A stretch of DNA of 64,000 nt, from the NCBI GenBank assembly GCA_950097015.1, contig CATNEN010000039.1, positions 6,340,501 to 6,404,500 of the forward strand. Direction: 5' to 3'. The notes beneath the pieces were generated by a model. That model was not told where the DNA came from. It did no database searches and was given only the letters and a program-made list of their open reading frames with translations. This DNA comes from Macrostomum hystrix. Lineage: Eukaryota > Platyhelminthes > Macrostomidae. Both the position numbers and the translations under genes were made by a program. Positions within the stretch are counted from its first letter, which is position 1, and each line of letters starts with the position of its first letter. Positions 1 to 11,604 of the stretch are shown here, one piece after another.

Positions 1-88
1 TAATGAATAACTGACAATCGAGTTAAAAACTAAATTAGTGTTCTTAAGTCTTTGGTTCAATTCTTCAGTTTAAATAGATTGCATCATC

Positions 89-487
89 TTATTGCATCAG
101 TGCGACAAACTCCAAGTAGTTGAGGTTGCCGTCGCCATCCTTGTCGGCCTCGGCCAGCTTGGCTGGGTCCACGGACTTGCCAAGTTTGCTAGCCAGCTGG
201 GCAATCTCATCCTTGCCCAATATGCCGTTGCCGTCGGTATCCAGTGCCCGGTAGTCAGCCAGGAACTTCAGGTCCGGATAGGGCGCGAAGTGCTTGTTAG
301 CGACCGGCTCAAATTCCTCGAACTCAACTTTACCGTTGCCGTCTTTGTCCACTTCCTTCAGCAGTTCAGCGATTTTGGCGTCTGGCTGGTCATGCGAGAA
401 TGCGCGCACAAGTGCGCCGAATTCCTGCGCGTCCAGACTGCCGCTCTTGTCAGCGTCGAATGCGTCGAATAGCTCGCGGGCGCTCAT
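89..487 (-). CDS. EF-hand calcium-binding protein, calmodulin-like (132 aa)
   Basis: Small Ca2+-sensor or buffer protein, single coding exon. Four canonical EF-hand loops are visible in order: DADKSGSLDAQE (about residue 10), DKDGNGKVEFEE (about 45), DTDGNGILGKDE (about 84) and DKDGDGNLNYLE (about 115). Each has acidic residues at positions 1, 3 and 5, a central Gly and a terminal Glu, so all four should bind Ca2+. The length is close to calmodulin (about 149 aa), but the sequence diverges between loops and the long central helix of calmodulin is not obvious. I chose the ATG at 487 because EF1 follows directly. The frame stays open upstream to 640, but that stretch looks like untranslated or intronic sequence and holds an acceptor-like TTCAG near 567-571. 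There is no signal peptide, so it is probably cytosolic. The partner and exact subfamily cannot be told. Confidence 0.85.
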   Translation of the reverse strand: MSARELFDAFDADKSGSLDAQEFGALVRAFSHDQPDAKIAELLKEVDKDGNGKVEFEEFEPVANKHFAPYPDLKFLADYRALDTDGNGILGKDEIAQLASKLGKSVDPAKLAEADKDGDGNLNYLEFVALMQ

Positions 488-640
488 TTTGGCGATAGTT
501 GACCGAGGTTTTCCAGTCTGGCTTTTCCAAGATTGCAAAGATTTAAACAAAATTCGCACCTGAATTTTCAGGCTTTTATTAGCTAAATCGTGTCCACGCG
601 ACTGTGTTGATAAGATACACGACAAGCCACGCGTGAGCAC

Positions 641-2331
641 TCTCAGTGAGTTGGCTGGGCTATCTTATCAGTGTGTCTGGGTCGCTGCCGTTGCCTTTAG
701 AAAATGTTTCGCTTTACGAATAATTTCAATTTCTTACAATTTTATCTCATCTGCTGCAGGTCTATTTTTATCCCTGTCAGTTTTACATGATTGGCAAATG
801 TGAGTGATTTAACAGTCGACAGGTTTGTAATTTATGACTTAGTTATGGCAATCCGTTACAGTTTAGAGAAAGTGCATAGTTTTCATATAAAATGAGTAGA
901 ACTATGCACATGTGACTCTTTTTCTTAACACTAACTATTATTCTTATAATCACAGACCCTGCAATTTCATTTACTGGTAGATATCATTGAAAGACACATC
1001 AGCCAATAAGTTTACATCAACCTTTAAATGAGGGATGCTAGATAAAGGCTTTTATACGCGAGGCTTAGTTCAAAGGTCATGACAAACTTCTCATGCGTCA
1101 TTTCGAGCCTTTTAAACGGTGAAAACTGTTGCCTATAAAAGCCCTTTATCAGAAAAAGTTTATTTTTAGGCATTTCAAAGTCGAAAATTAAATGCTAAAA
1201 TTAAGAATGGCAAGCCGATACTGAAATGACAGTTGGAGTAATCGAGTATTCCTGGATTTGCCTTCTGTGGAACTGGCAGCTTCTTGTTGCTCCTAACTTT
1301 TTCTTCTATTTCGAGTTAGATTCAAATCAGAAAGCTGATAAGATATGCTGTATTGTCGTTAGAGTCAAGACTTTAGAATTCAGCATTTCACTAAAGGCAA
1401 AATATTCAAAGTCGCTTCGTGGAAGCCGATAAAGCTTGCTTGTTTATCTTAGCCTAGTTTGAGCTGTCTGGCAGATCAATTTCTGCTCAATGCAGAGTCG
1501 CACTTTGCTCTTGAAGCCACATCTATAACTGAAAATGTTTATTTAATAATGAACTTGGATTAAAAAGTTAAGTGTGCCAATAAAAAGTAGTGATTGGTCA
1601 TCGAATGCGCTCAAATTTTACTACGAGAACTTTGGCAACTTCGCATTTATTAGAGAAAGACGTTATTGAGGTATTAAATGAGCTAAATATTCATTTTGGC
1701 CATGACTTTGCCATGATCAAAATATACTAAATCTCTTATTATAATCTATGATTAAAAAATCCGGGGTGATTTAGGAACGAGCGAAGCGAAAGCTTTCTTT
1801 GGCGCTTTCTTTCTCTGGAAAGCGATGGACTAGCTTTCTATTATAATTCTAGCCATAGAATGTGAATAAAACTGAGTTTGCAAACAACGAAGTTGCAAAA
1901 AGCGAAAAGCTAGCTTTACGCAAATTTCTGTGAAGCCTGGTGATGTATTTGGCTTTTTACCATAGACTATTAGAAAGTGCTGTGAGCAAAGAAGATACTG
2001 TCTGGGCTCCTTTCAAGTTGAAAGGCGCACTCTCATCTTCGCTACCTTATAGTGCCAAGTCCGAGAGGAAGCCGATAGACTATATGAGGTTCTTAGAGCT
2101 GTCTTCATTCTTAACGAAAGCTCGAAAAGTCAGCCAAATTTTATGTCTATGGCCGTAAGCTGGCTATCGATTACCTAGGTTTGCTTATTAGTATTAAAAA
2201 CACAAAGAGAAACCAACAAACTGCAGCTATTGAACAGCGACTCAAATATTTAATTATACATTTCTCTGCTTCTAATTTAGTCAGCGGAACTGCCAATTGC
2301 TGTAAACTAATTGTCGCCCGCCACAAGTAGC
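641..2331. other. Intergenic spacer between EF-hand gene and WSC/TSP1 gene
   Basis: AT-rich spacer between the divergently arranged EF-hand gene (minus) and WSC gene (plus), so it probably carries both promoters. I see no convincing exon; the open frames at 1,226-1,432 and 1,940-2,158 lack recognisable domains. It contains a spaced inverted repeat (separate entry) and otherwise nothing I can name. Confidence 0.5.
1033..1150. repeat. Spaced inverted repeat, 16-bp arms
   Basis: Arm gataaaggcttttata at about 1,033-1,048 is the reverse complement of tataaaagccctttatc at about 1,133-1,149, apart from one extra C. The loop is about 85 bp. The right arm contains a TATAAAAG string. It could be a small MITE-like remnant or a promoter-linked palindrome. 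Confidence 0.5.
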
Positions 2332-5300
2332 ATGCTGCTCGCTCCTCGAATTTTCTTTCTTCTTTTCGCGGTAGCATTCGTTCGCGCATTTATTCGTCCA
2401 TATTTCACGCAGTTTCCAACAAAGCGAGACGTCGTCAATAACTTGCATAGTGGCTTCGAGGCCGGCCAGGTTGGCACCGATCAGCTACCTGTGGCAATTT
2501 TTGATGGCGTCTATGACATTGCAAAAAAGAATTTAGTCGGTCGTGTGCGATGGCTGCCTTGGCTACGCAAGTTCTTGGATACCCACTGGTTTTCCCCTGG
2601 ATTGCTAGATGTAAAAAGAATAGATCTCGACTCTGTGATTCACGAAACGAGAAAATTTTATAGTCGGACCAACACAGATCCTGCCACTAAGAAGAAGTTA
2701 AACTTCATATTATTTCACTTTTTTGCACGCTTCCTCGAGGTCTTTATGCAATACGAGAGAAACCTTGCCTTCAAGGGTGCAAGCAGCAGCAATAACACCG
2801 GCGCTAATTCAATCGACCTGGATATTATAACACAGATGTACCATTTTGCTTACTGCGAAGCCCTTGCTCACATAAATAAAAGCGACAATGATCTGTTCAA
2901 CCGCTGTCCGAATCCCTGCAAGTCTGGTCATCTGCTTAACTCCACAAACAAATGCCCCAACCACAAGGACTGCAACCCCTGTCTAAGACTGATTGACAAC
3001 CTGAGGGATCACGAGTGCAAACTGAAGTCTCGCATCTGGAGGCGTGGCTTTGACTGCAATTGCCGGGAAGGCTATAGATGGGATCGCAGCAGTCTGTCCT
3101 GCATCAAACAGACAGATTTGTTCAAAGTGCTTCGAGTTAGAACGGAGAAGAATATTGGCATCGATTCGCTTAACGCTTTCATGGACTTCAACCTGCCCAA
3201 CATTTATGCTGGATTGGAGAGCCTTACCGGGTTCAAGAATTTCAGTGAGTCATTCCGCATTTTAATATTCTATTCAGAATTGCTTAAATGAGTATAATCT
3301 GAAATACTTTGGGTTTTTGCAGAATCGTCACATGAAAGGAAAGTTTATTTCATGTGCCCATCGATTCACCGAAATCCAGTTCTTAGAATTCGCTATTATC
3401 TAAAGTCCAGTTTTTTATACTTTTTGCACCCTTTTGGCTTTTAAGTTCGTACTAGAAATACTAATGTTGAATTTGTATTTTTCCTTATCCACCGCCTTAG
3501 CTGTTGACATTAGCAATAACGAGCATTAAACAACAATAGAATCGCTAATCGGCCAAAAACGATCTTTTGTGAGCAAATATACCAGCAACTTACAAGTGCT
3601 CGCATGCCAGTCGCTAATCAAGTCCTAGAATATTGATGTAGAACGCGCGCTTAATCATCGAACTACTTAATCATTTCAAGAATTGCACAAAACCATAGGT
3701 GCAATTACATTCCTGCCACCTCGCTGGTAGCCAACAAACAGCTACCGTTACAGCACTATACACACTGTGCATGCAAAAAAATACCAAATCTACTGGTGAA
3801 TCGTCAAGTTGTCAGCACCGATTCAATTCCCAGTAAATTAGACGATTTGACGATTTTAAGGTGTGTCGATGGCAGACAATTGTCAATAAACCAACAGGGA
3901 TAGATAAAGCAATCTTAGTTTGAGCCACTTCTGCAGAGCAATTCATGCAGCCAGGTGCCAAACCATTATTTGTAATCCAAGTTTCTCTCTTGAGCTGCAC
4001 CAATAGATTCTCACCGTAGACACTGTTTAACCACTATCCCACAACGCATCTTGCAGCGCTACGAGTGGAGCCCAGATTCCACCCGTTCGGGCACGATTCT
4101 TTCTCAACGCTAAAAACTGCCGCGCGGATGCAGTCTAATTGGTTGAGTCTTTTGGGAAACATCACGCAAAAAGTGGACCCGAAACCCTTGATATCAGTGG
4201 ACATGCCGCATCAGCTTATCGTGGAACGCCTGCATGCTGTTTACGAAGAACGGATTTGCACAGAGGACCTAGTTGCTACAGATTTTTATTTTGACCGTAC
4301 TTTTTTTTTAGCAATTAGCGGAAGGTATAGATATAAAAGCTCGGCCGCTTTAATTCAGTCGTGTCGAAGTGATCCCGCTTGTCAGCATTTGTTTATTGTA
4401 TGCAGAGATACCGAATACGATGATAAATGTCTGGGGGTCAATTCTTCCGACCGATTTGTGACACGATTCGGCCAACTTCTCACAAATTTGCCGCGTAAAG
4501 TCTTTCAATATGAGGATGGAAACTGTTTACCGAATGTATACTTAAATTCTAAACATATTACTTGTCTGGCATTTTATAAGACGTGTCTCTTTAATCCACC
4601 AAGAATGCTGATCTCAAGCCGCCCAGGCAGCGATGTTGCGGGCATCGCGGGTGACAAGCTATGGGAGCCGGCTATTCAAACAGGATTTTGCGGAAGCAGC
4701 TCAGCAATTGTATTGCTTGATCCTGATGTAATGCGTCATTCATTGCGAACTAGCAGCTATTCAACGTGCCTTTTATGGTGTCAGAAAAGGTAATTTATGC
4801 ATTTCCTGATTCAAAATTGACCCGTATAAACCATTGACCCGAATGGCCTAAAGACATGAAAAGACATGGTGGACTAAAATGGTTCAGAGTGACATGGCTT
4901 AGAGTGACATTGTTCAGAGTGACATGGTTCAGAGTGACATGGTTCAGAGTGACATGGTTCAGAGTGACATGGTTCAGAGTGACATGGTTCAGAGTGACAT
5001 GGTTCAGAGTGACGTGGTTCAGAGTGACATGGTTCAGAGGGGCACGGTTCAGAGCGACATGCTTTAGAGGGGCATGCTTTAGAGTGACATGCCTCAGTTT
5101 GACATGGTTCAGATTAACATGGTTCGGAGTGACATTGTTCGGAGGGCATTCAGTGGAATTCAGAAAATCAACTCCTTAAAATGTCCTCGTACAAAATCAT
5201 CAACAGGTGCGCTAATCTGATGTTTATTTCGTCAAAGCTGTGCTATTGTAGTTTAAAACTCTCTGTGAGATTGCCAGCATCAAACGCGACTTATCGAGGA

Positions 5301-8300
5301 TGTGGTCGACCTTGTAAACACAATTTTCGTATGAAATGCGGCGGAATAAGCTTATTCCAAGCGTACCAGCTGCCGACTGTGGACTCAAGTTGCCCGAGTC
5401 GGCAAAATCATATTTTCCGCTGCGTTGTGCTGAAAGAATCGCTGAGACCTAGATATAATAAAATTAATGAATTGATGAAAGTTTCAGCTTCTAATCGATA
5501 CTTGTGGAATAGCGTCAATCCTCTAAAATCGCATTATGCGCATGCGTTATATAAAATTAATGACGACGTAATTAAGAGCGACGGTGTTCATAAAACTAAT
5601 GCAAGTTTTTGCCGACTCCTTTGCCAGTTGTCCTGCAAGCGATACTTTGCGCTTTCTAGCGCTCATTGCTTCTGCACAAACAACCCGATGCTCTTGACAG
5701 ATGATTTCGACCTCCCAGGCGCCCGTTGTTCCGGCGAGTTCGTTGGAATGGGTGTCACTCCTATCGGCTTGAACGAAGACAGTATTGCACTTCATGACAT
5801 GGGCGAAATGACCTTGGCAAACTGCGCCTATATGTCTAGTAAGTTATCGCCATTTTTTTTATTTAGCCTAGATCTAACTCTACATGTGAGCGATCTTGAC
5901 CTATTTCCTGTAAGCTAAAATGTCATTAGTACGAGCTCTGACTTACGCTCGTCCTTCCATAATATTTGCAATACCCGATTCTAGCCATGACTTTGCTTCC
6001 CCGCACCAGTATATTCGAACATCAAATTAGCTTTCATTTATTACCTTGCTTTTATCGCATGGTAATGAGTTTTTACAATTAAAATTTCAGCTATGTACTG
6101 GTCACCGGCATTAAAACCACTCTCTCCTCCCAGCTTTTTGCTGAACCAAACTTTGGAAACACACTTAATACGAAGATATTTGTTTATGGGCTGCTATCTC
6201 GTCATCGACGCTGCCAAATTCAAAAATAATCTGGCATCTCGCCATTACAAATCATCCATTACTTTCAATGAATGCGCGAGTATATGCTCAGACAAATGTT
6301 CGGCTTATGCGTTTATAACCAATAATTTATGCATGTGTTCGAACAAGCCACCAATGCCCGATGCAATGATTGTCGTCAAGCGAAGCTGCGATAATTTACC
6401 GAAAACCGCGGTGAAAGATGTGCACCTGTATGCTGGATTGGGATCAACTTATACTGTTCAAGGAAACGCTAGATCTAGCGTCGTATATTTTACTGGCTGT
6501 CATAACTTCATCGGCTGGGAGTTTTCGGATCATACAGATTCTGAATTCATCGACATAATAAAATTAGCGAATCATACAAATTTAGCACTAAGCGATAACG
6601 ACTACCCTCAATTTTGTTTGGACCAGTGTATAACAAAATCAAATATTTGCCCATCTGGAAAAGATTGCAGCTTTTCACTCCTAATCTGCAACTCTCAAAA
6701 CTGTCGAACCCCTTATTGTCTCTGTGTGCCAAAGCACGAGGCTTACCAATTGAGAAGGACATCCAACAGCGATTGTCCTCAAACTGGATTTACACCTTTT
6801 GGTGCTCAACAAGGCGGAGCCCTTTTTAAACTAGATAACCGTACGATGAAGGCTGTGGAATTCTACAAAAGCCCACACTGGATGCACTGTGCTTTGAGTG
6901 CATATCGTGAACCTTCTGTGCCAGACATAGTTTCGCGCTATCCATCTAATTCCATGGCGAACTGCTTCGAAGTGGCCGGTGTCGGATCATTTGACGTCGA
7001 TGGCGCAATAAGTTGCATTAAGCATTGCAGAAATAAAGTCAGTCCGTACTTTACACTATTTACTCGTCAAAGCAGTCTTAGATGCGCCTGCTTCACTGAA
7101 TCTGAGGTCAGGCGCCTGAGGCCACTTAGTCAAGCTTCATGCATTGCCAAAAGAAGACCTTGCAAAAATGAAGACAGAATATCTTACTGTGGGACTGAGA
7201 ATGTTTCTCTGGTGTTCACAATTAATTTACCAATGCTTTATGATACCGTCGAGTGCAAGCCAGAATTAATGACACAGCCGGGCTTCATGAACCTCAGCGT
7301 AATCTATGATTGTCCGCGTCCATTGGAGAACGTGCGAAGCGTTAGTCTGCGGCCAAGTTATGCGGAGTCGCATTCAGTGAACCTGCAAAATATGACTGGC
7401 CTTTTCGGCCTGACGAAGATCGACTCTCACAGAGGCAACGTCAAAATCCCGATTCTGACGGCTCGCGCGAAGCCGAGTGTCAAGTACCTGGTGCAGGGCA
7501 TGATTCATGGCCAGTTCCAGCCGGGAGTCACCATATCAATAGACAGCCAGGTGCGAGCCAGGTATAGCTACTGGGACACATGGATGCGCACCGTCTGGAT
7601 GAGGACATTCAACCGGTCAATCAATGTCTGCAGCCGGTCCAATACTGAACAGTTTTTGGTGCAGTCACTTCAAAATAACACACCAATAATCTGCAAGTGC
7701 CGAAAAGACTTTTTTGGCACGAGCTGCTCGACCTATATAAATGTAAGAAGCCAAGCAGCCTCGTCTCGGCTCTCAGATTCCCGGTCCCTTATATTCTTTC
7801 CTATTCTCATATTCTGAAACATTGGCCTTGCAGAGCTGCGATTCCGTCACAAATCTGAATCGCAACAGTGCAATCCGGCTCGGCATCGCTGCCTGCAATG
7901 TCCAGGAAGGCAGTCGCAACAAGTGCTTCACACCGTTTAAAAATGCGAACGAAGCCCATGTGTTACCCTACTTGGCGTATACCTGCAGCTGCAGTAACAA
8001 CTCGCAGAGGGACCCCAGCCAGCCTTTTGACAACTGCCTGAAGGAGGCGCCCGTGTGCCGCAATAAATACTGCGGTGATGGCAGCTGCACTGAGACAGCT
8101 GCAGGCTGGCGGTGCCTGTGTAAGGCAAGACACTCGATTTCTGATAAACCTACAGTTGCTGTCTACTTTTAACAACCGCCTCAGCACCACGACCTCACTC
8201 GCTCCTCTGTTTAGAACACCCGTATGTACAGTATACTTTCAGCGGGAAACATTATTTAAGAGATTCGCGATATGCTTTGTTTTACTACTGTGAGTAAACT

Positions 8301-9652
8301 GTATTTAGCTCATACATGTCAGGCTAGGGCGTTAAACTTTTAAATTTGAACTCGTTATATTCCCTCGCATAATAGCGTTCTTTCAAGAATAATATTGAAC
8401 ACTGAACTGGGTTGAGACAGGCCAGTTCCGCTAAGACTATTGTGCCGTATATAACACCCGGGTCTCAGTGGTTTGAACCGCTATTGCAGCTTAAAAAGCC
8501 TTTTCAACTTTGAAAGCGGGTTTGTAGCCTTGTTCGTTCGAATGGAGGCCTTGAAGGTCAGGGTTTCGATTCCCGTTGGAACAATTCGCGTCCTCTAGCA
8601 AGACACTTAACTCAGCATTGTTTCAGTTCACCCAGCTCTTAAATGGGTACCAGCAGATCAGCTGCGTGTGGGTGTGGGTGGGTGTGGCATTCCCCAGTCC
8701 ATGGACTGAACAGCGCAATAGCTGCAGGTGTGCAGTCGGCTGCAATCGGGGGCAGGCGTAATATATTTATATTATTCTTAATTTTTTAAAAGTCCTGCTT
8801 CTCTGGGGCTACAGGTGTTGGTTTTGCTCATTTGAGCACTTTAAACAAGAACCGAAAGTCATTATCAATTATCAAAGTATGTTTTTCATATTGTTCTCTG
8901 TGTCCATTCTCACAGCAACTGCTCATGCAGCCATCTTACTCTCATCTAACCATTCATCTCAGCCTAATCTCACCATGATCTCACATCTCCAGCCGGGCCG
9001 GGTGCTAGAGGAGGATGGGTCATGCAGCCAGCGCGATCCCATCTACCTGTTCACGGCCTGGTCTGATTGGTCAGAGTGCCACCCGACCTGCGGCCCGCTG
9101 CGAATGCGCAACAGAACGCGGCAGTGCCTGCTGAAATCTCTCGCCAGCTGCAGCAGGGCCACACCAGACAACGAGGTATTTCGCGAACGAGTCTGCCGAC
9201 CGCGAGCCTGCAACCGGCACCTGGGTCAGGCGGCGCTACTGTACTACGAGGAGCTCTCCGGCGAGATGCTGGACCTGGCGTCTGGCAGCCTGGCATTGAT
9301 CTGTGTGGCCGTGTCCACTGCAGCCGGCTGCGGCATCTTCATAGTCCTGATATTCGTCCTCAGCCCCACACTGTACCGGCGCCTCCTGGAAGAATCGCTC
9401 TGGTTCATGCTGGTGACGCGCAATCGATTGTCAAGGCTTTTCAACCTTCCCCTGCTGCTGGTGACCGAGTTTCGTCGGGCTCGATGCGGACAGAGGCCAA
9501 CGGAGGCGACGACAGAGAGGGCTGAAACATCCAAGTCCACGGCAGATATACAAGAGGCCATTGATACGGTCGGCGAGAACGCCACTACGGAGATTCGGGA
9601 AGCTGCCGAAAGCGGTGACGAAATTTCGGCTTCGAAATTGAAGGCGGAGTGA
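2332..9652 (+). CDS. Type I membrane or secreted protein with WSC-like, EGF-like and TSP1 modules (about 1,635 aa)
   Basis: Spliced gene; exons read from frame and GT-AG consensus: 2332-3244, 4057-4789, 5252-5838, 6091-7742, 7834-8119, 8916-9652. Phases join without a stop and the sum is 1,636 codons. An N-terminal signal peptide (MLLAPRIFFLLFAVAFVRAF) is followed by a helix-rich region, then a Cys-rich EGF-like pair (about residues 189-262). WSC-like modules follow, with the typical C..C/CGG ending near 564-580 and two or more Cys-patterned copies between about 590 and 1,120. EGF-like pieces lie near 1,275-1,390 and one TSP1 repeat (WSDWSECHPTC) near 1,435-1,490. A TM helix (about 1,514-1,540) and a tail of about 95 residues end the protein. 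WSC and TSP1 domains bind glycans or matrix, so an extracellular adhesion or recognition role is likely. The last intron is uncertain: acceptors at 8915 and 8962 and a mini-exon at 8815-8876 are alternatives. AATAAA lies at 9662. No known full-length family is recognised. Confidence 0.75.
3245..4056 (+). other. Intron 1 of the WSC/TSP1 gene
   Basis: About 0.8 kb, donor a|gtgagt, acceptor cttgcag|cg, phase 1. It is not a minisatellite, unlike most introns here. I see no ncRNA or element in it. Confidence 0.55.
4876..5150 (+). repeat. 15-bp minisatellite in intron 2 of the WSC/TSP1 gene
   Basis: Unit gacatggttcagagt, nearly perfect in the centre and degenerate at the 3' side. It starts about 85 nt after the splice donor at 4790. 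The multiple-of-3 unit creates a spurious WFRVT-repeat frame. Confidence 0.9.
8500..8766 (+). mobile_element. tRNA-derived SINE, family B copy 1 (intron of WSC/TSP1 gene)
   Basis: A B-box-like ggtttcgattcccg follows a decayed tRNA-like head. A tRNA-unrelated body then reads agcaagacacttaactcagc, cattgtttcagttcaccca and gctcttaaatgggtacc. The body ends in a tail that shares tccatggactgaacagc with copy 2 at 27,690. The body resembles the widely conserved metazoan SINE core domain known as Nin-DC; that match is from memory. Confidence 0.65.
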
Positions 9653-9661
9653 GCTGAACTG

Positions 9662-9667
9662 AATAAA
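9662..9667 (+). terminator. Polyadenylation signal AATAAA of the WSC/TSP1 gene
   Basis: AATAAA lies 9 nt after the stop codon of the last exon. If used, the 3' UTR is very short. Confidence 0.5.
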
Positions 9668-9904
9668 AACTCTCATCCTCAACTGGCCTACTCACAGTAG
9701 TAAAGCGAACTTTTGACAGTTTAAAACTGTTCGTTGATGTTAATTTGTTGAATTCATTCGGAAATTTTCGCCTTGTTGCCTGCCCCCAAACGTTGCATAT
9801 TCACTGATGCTTCTTCTTATTTAAGTCTTTGTTATAAATTTGTTACAAATAACTAATTTTTGCGGGTTAGTAATATTGCAGTTTATAGTAATGTCACCCT
9901 TAAA

Positions 9905-10570
9905 GTTTGTGTAACCCTTGATCAACTACAGTCTCTCCCTTCATAACTTACAGTCTTACCCTACATCACCTGCAGTCTCAACCTTCATAACCTGCAGTCT
10001 CACCCTACATCATCTGCAGTATCATTCTTCGTCAACTTGAGTCTCAACTCTTCACAAACTGCGGTCTCACCCTCCCATCAACTGCTGTCTCAACCTTCAA
10101 TAATCCCAGTCTCACCCTTCTATAATCCCAGTCTCACCCTTCAATAATCCCAGTCTCACCCTTCAATAATTCCAGTCTCACCCTTCAATAATCCCAGTCT
10201 CACCCTTCAATAATCCCAGTCTCACCCTTCTATAATCCCAGTCTCACCCTTCAATAATCCCAGTCTCACCCTTCTATAATCCTAGTCTCACCCTTCAATA
10301 ATTCCAGTCTCACCCTTCGATAATTCCAGTCTCACCCTTCAATAATCCCACTCTCACCCATCAATAATCCCAGTCTCACCCTTCAATAATTCCAGTCTCA
10401 CCCTTTAATAATCCTAGTCTCACCCTTCAATAATTCCAGTCTCACCCTTCAATAATCCTAGTCTCACCCTTCAATAATTCCAGTCTCACCCTTCTATAAT
10501 CCCAGTCTCACCCTTCTATAATCCCAGTCTCACCCTTCAATAATCCCAGTCTCACCCTTCAATAATTTCA
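9905..10570 (+). repeat. 22-bp minisatellite
   Basis: Unit cccttcaataatcccagtct plus ca (22 bp). It is degenerate at the left end (variants with cttcataacttacagtct) and regular from about 10,100. A fragment of the same unit sits inside the next array at 11,755-11,815. Confidence 0.9.
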
Positions 10571-11604
10571 TTTTCGCACTTCAAAGACTGCCTCGGACTC
10601 ATTCGCGGTCGCTGTTTGCTAGGTAATTTTAGTATTTAGTTCTGTTCTAGCTAATCTAATGATTTCAAGGTAAATATCAAATATAAATATTCATATACTT
10701 TTCTGCCTATTTAATTGGCTGGCCAAGCATGAAAGCAGAATCAGTTTTTTGCAAGATGAACAATAAAAAGACACAGAGTGCTTTTTTCTCCATGAATCTG
10801 CTGGATATTATTTAATAGCTGCAAGAACCCGCATGCATGATCAATCGCAGGTGTTAATCTGTGAATATGAAGTTGGTAATGTCACCGAGTTTTTTGTTTC
10901 AATAGCCCGCCCTGCGGCTATAAGAAGGGGTGGCGTTCGAAAGTATTTGTCAACACGTCAGAAGATCCTCCCTAATTTCCTTAAAATTGGACACGGAGTG
11001 TCGGCAATAAAATAATTCGCAGAATTCGCACCACTTTCCACTCGAGTGCATTGTCAGCAAAAATGTCTCACTGGGGGGGACTGCAGGGGGTTTTAGGGAA
11101 AAGCGAAAAAAGGGGAATTGAATACATTGGGCGGGGAAGTTGTTATTGTGTCAGAGAAAATCCCAATCTCAAACATATTTGCAGGGCGGGGATTGCATGG
11201 CCCTCCAATACCGTCCATTGTTTGGCAGCTTCTATTCCAAGACATTGATACGCATTAGCAGGCCACCCACCGGGTTTGTTTGCAGTGCCAATTGCGTATG
11301 ACTTGTCATTCAATTAGCAAAGGTAAACTATATGCATCCGTGTGTGTGTGTGTGTGTGCCTCATGCGCACAGTGGCCACTTTACGGCGTGTCCTGCAGGA
11401 GCGAAGCATCAAAAACAATTCGCAACTATCATTTGGGAATATTTTTAGGCTGTGTGATTGCTTTAGTTTTAAATTTTAATTTCATTTTAGACAACAACAA
11501 AAATGCCTAAAAATAGCTGCAAACGAGAACACTTTTAAGTTGCCAATGTAAATTTTCGTAGGCCAAATTGAAATAAAACTGTTTTAGAGAAACCTGAATC
11601 TTGA

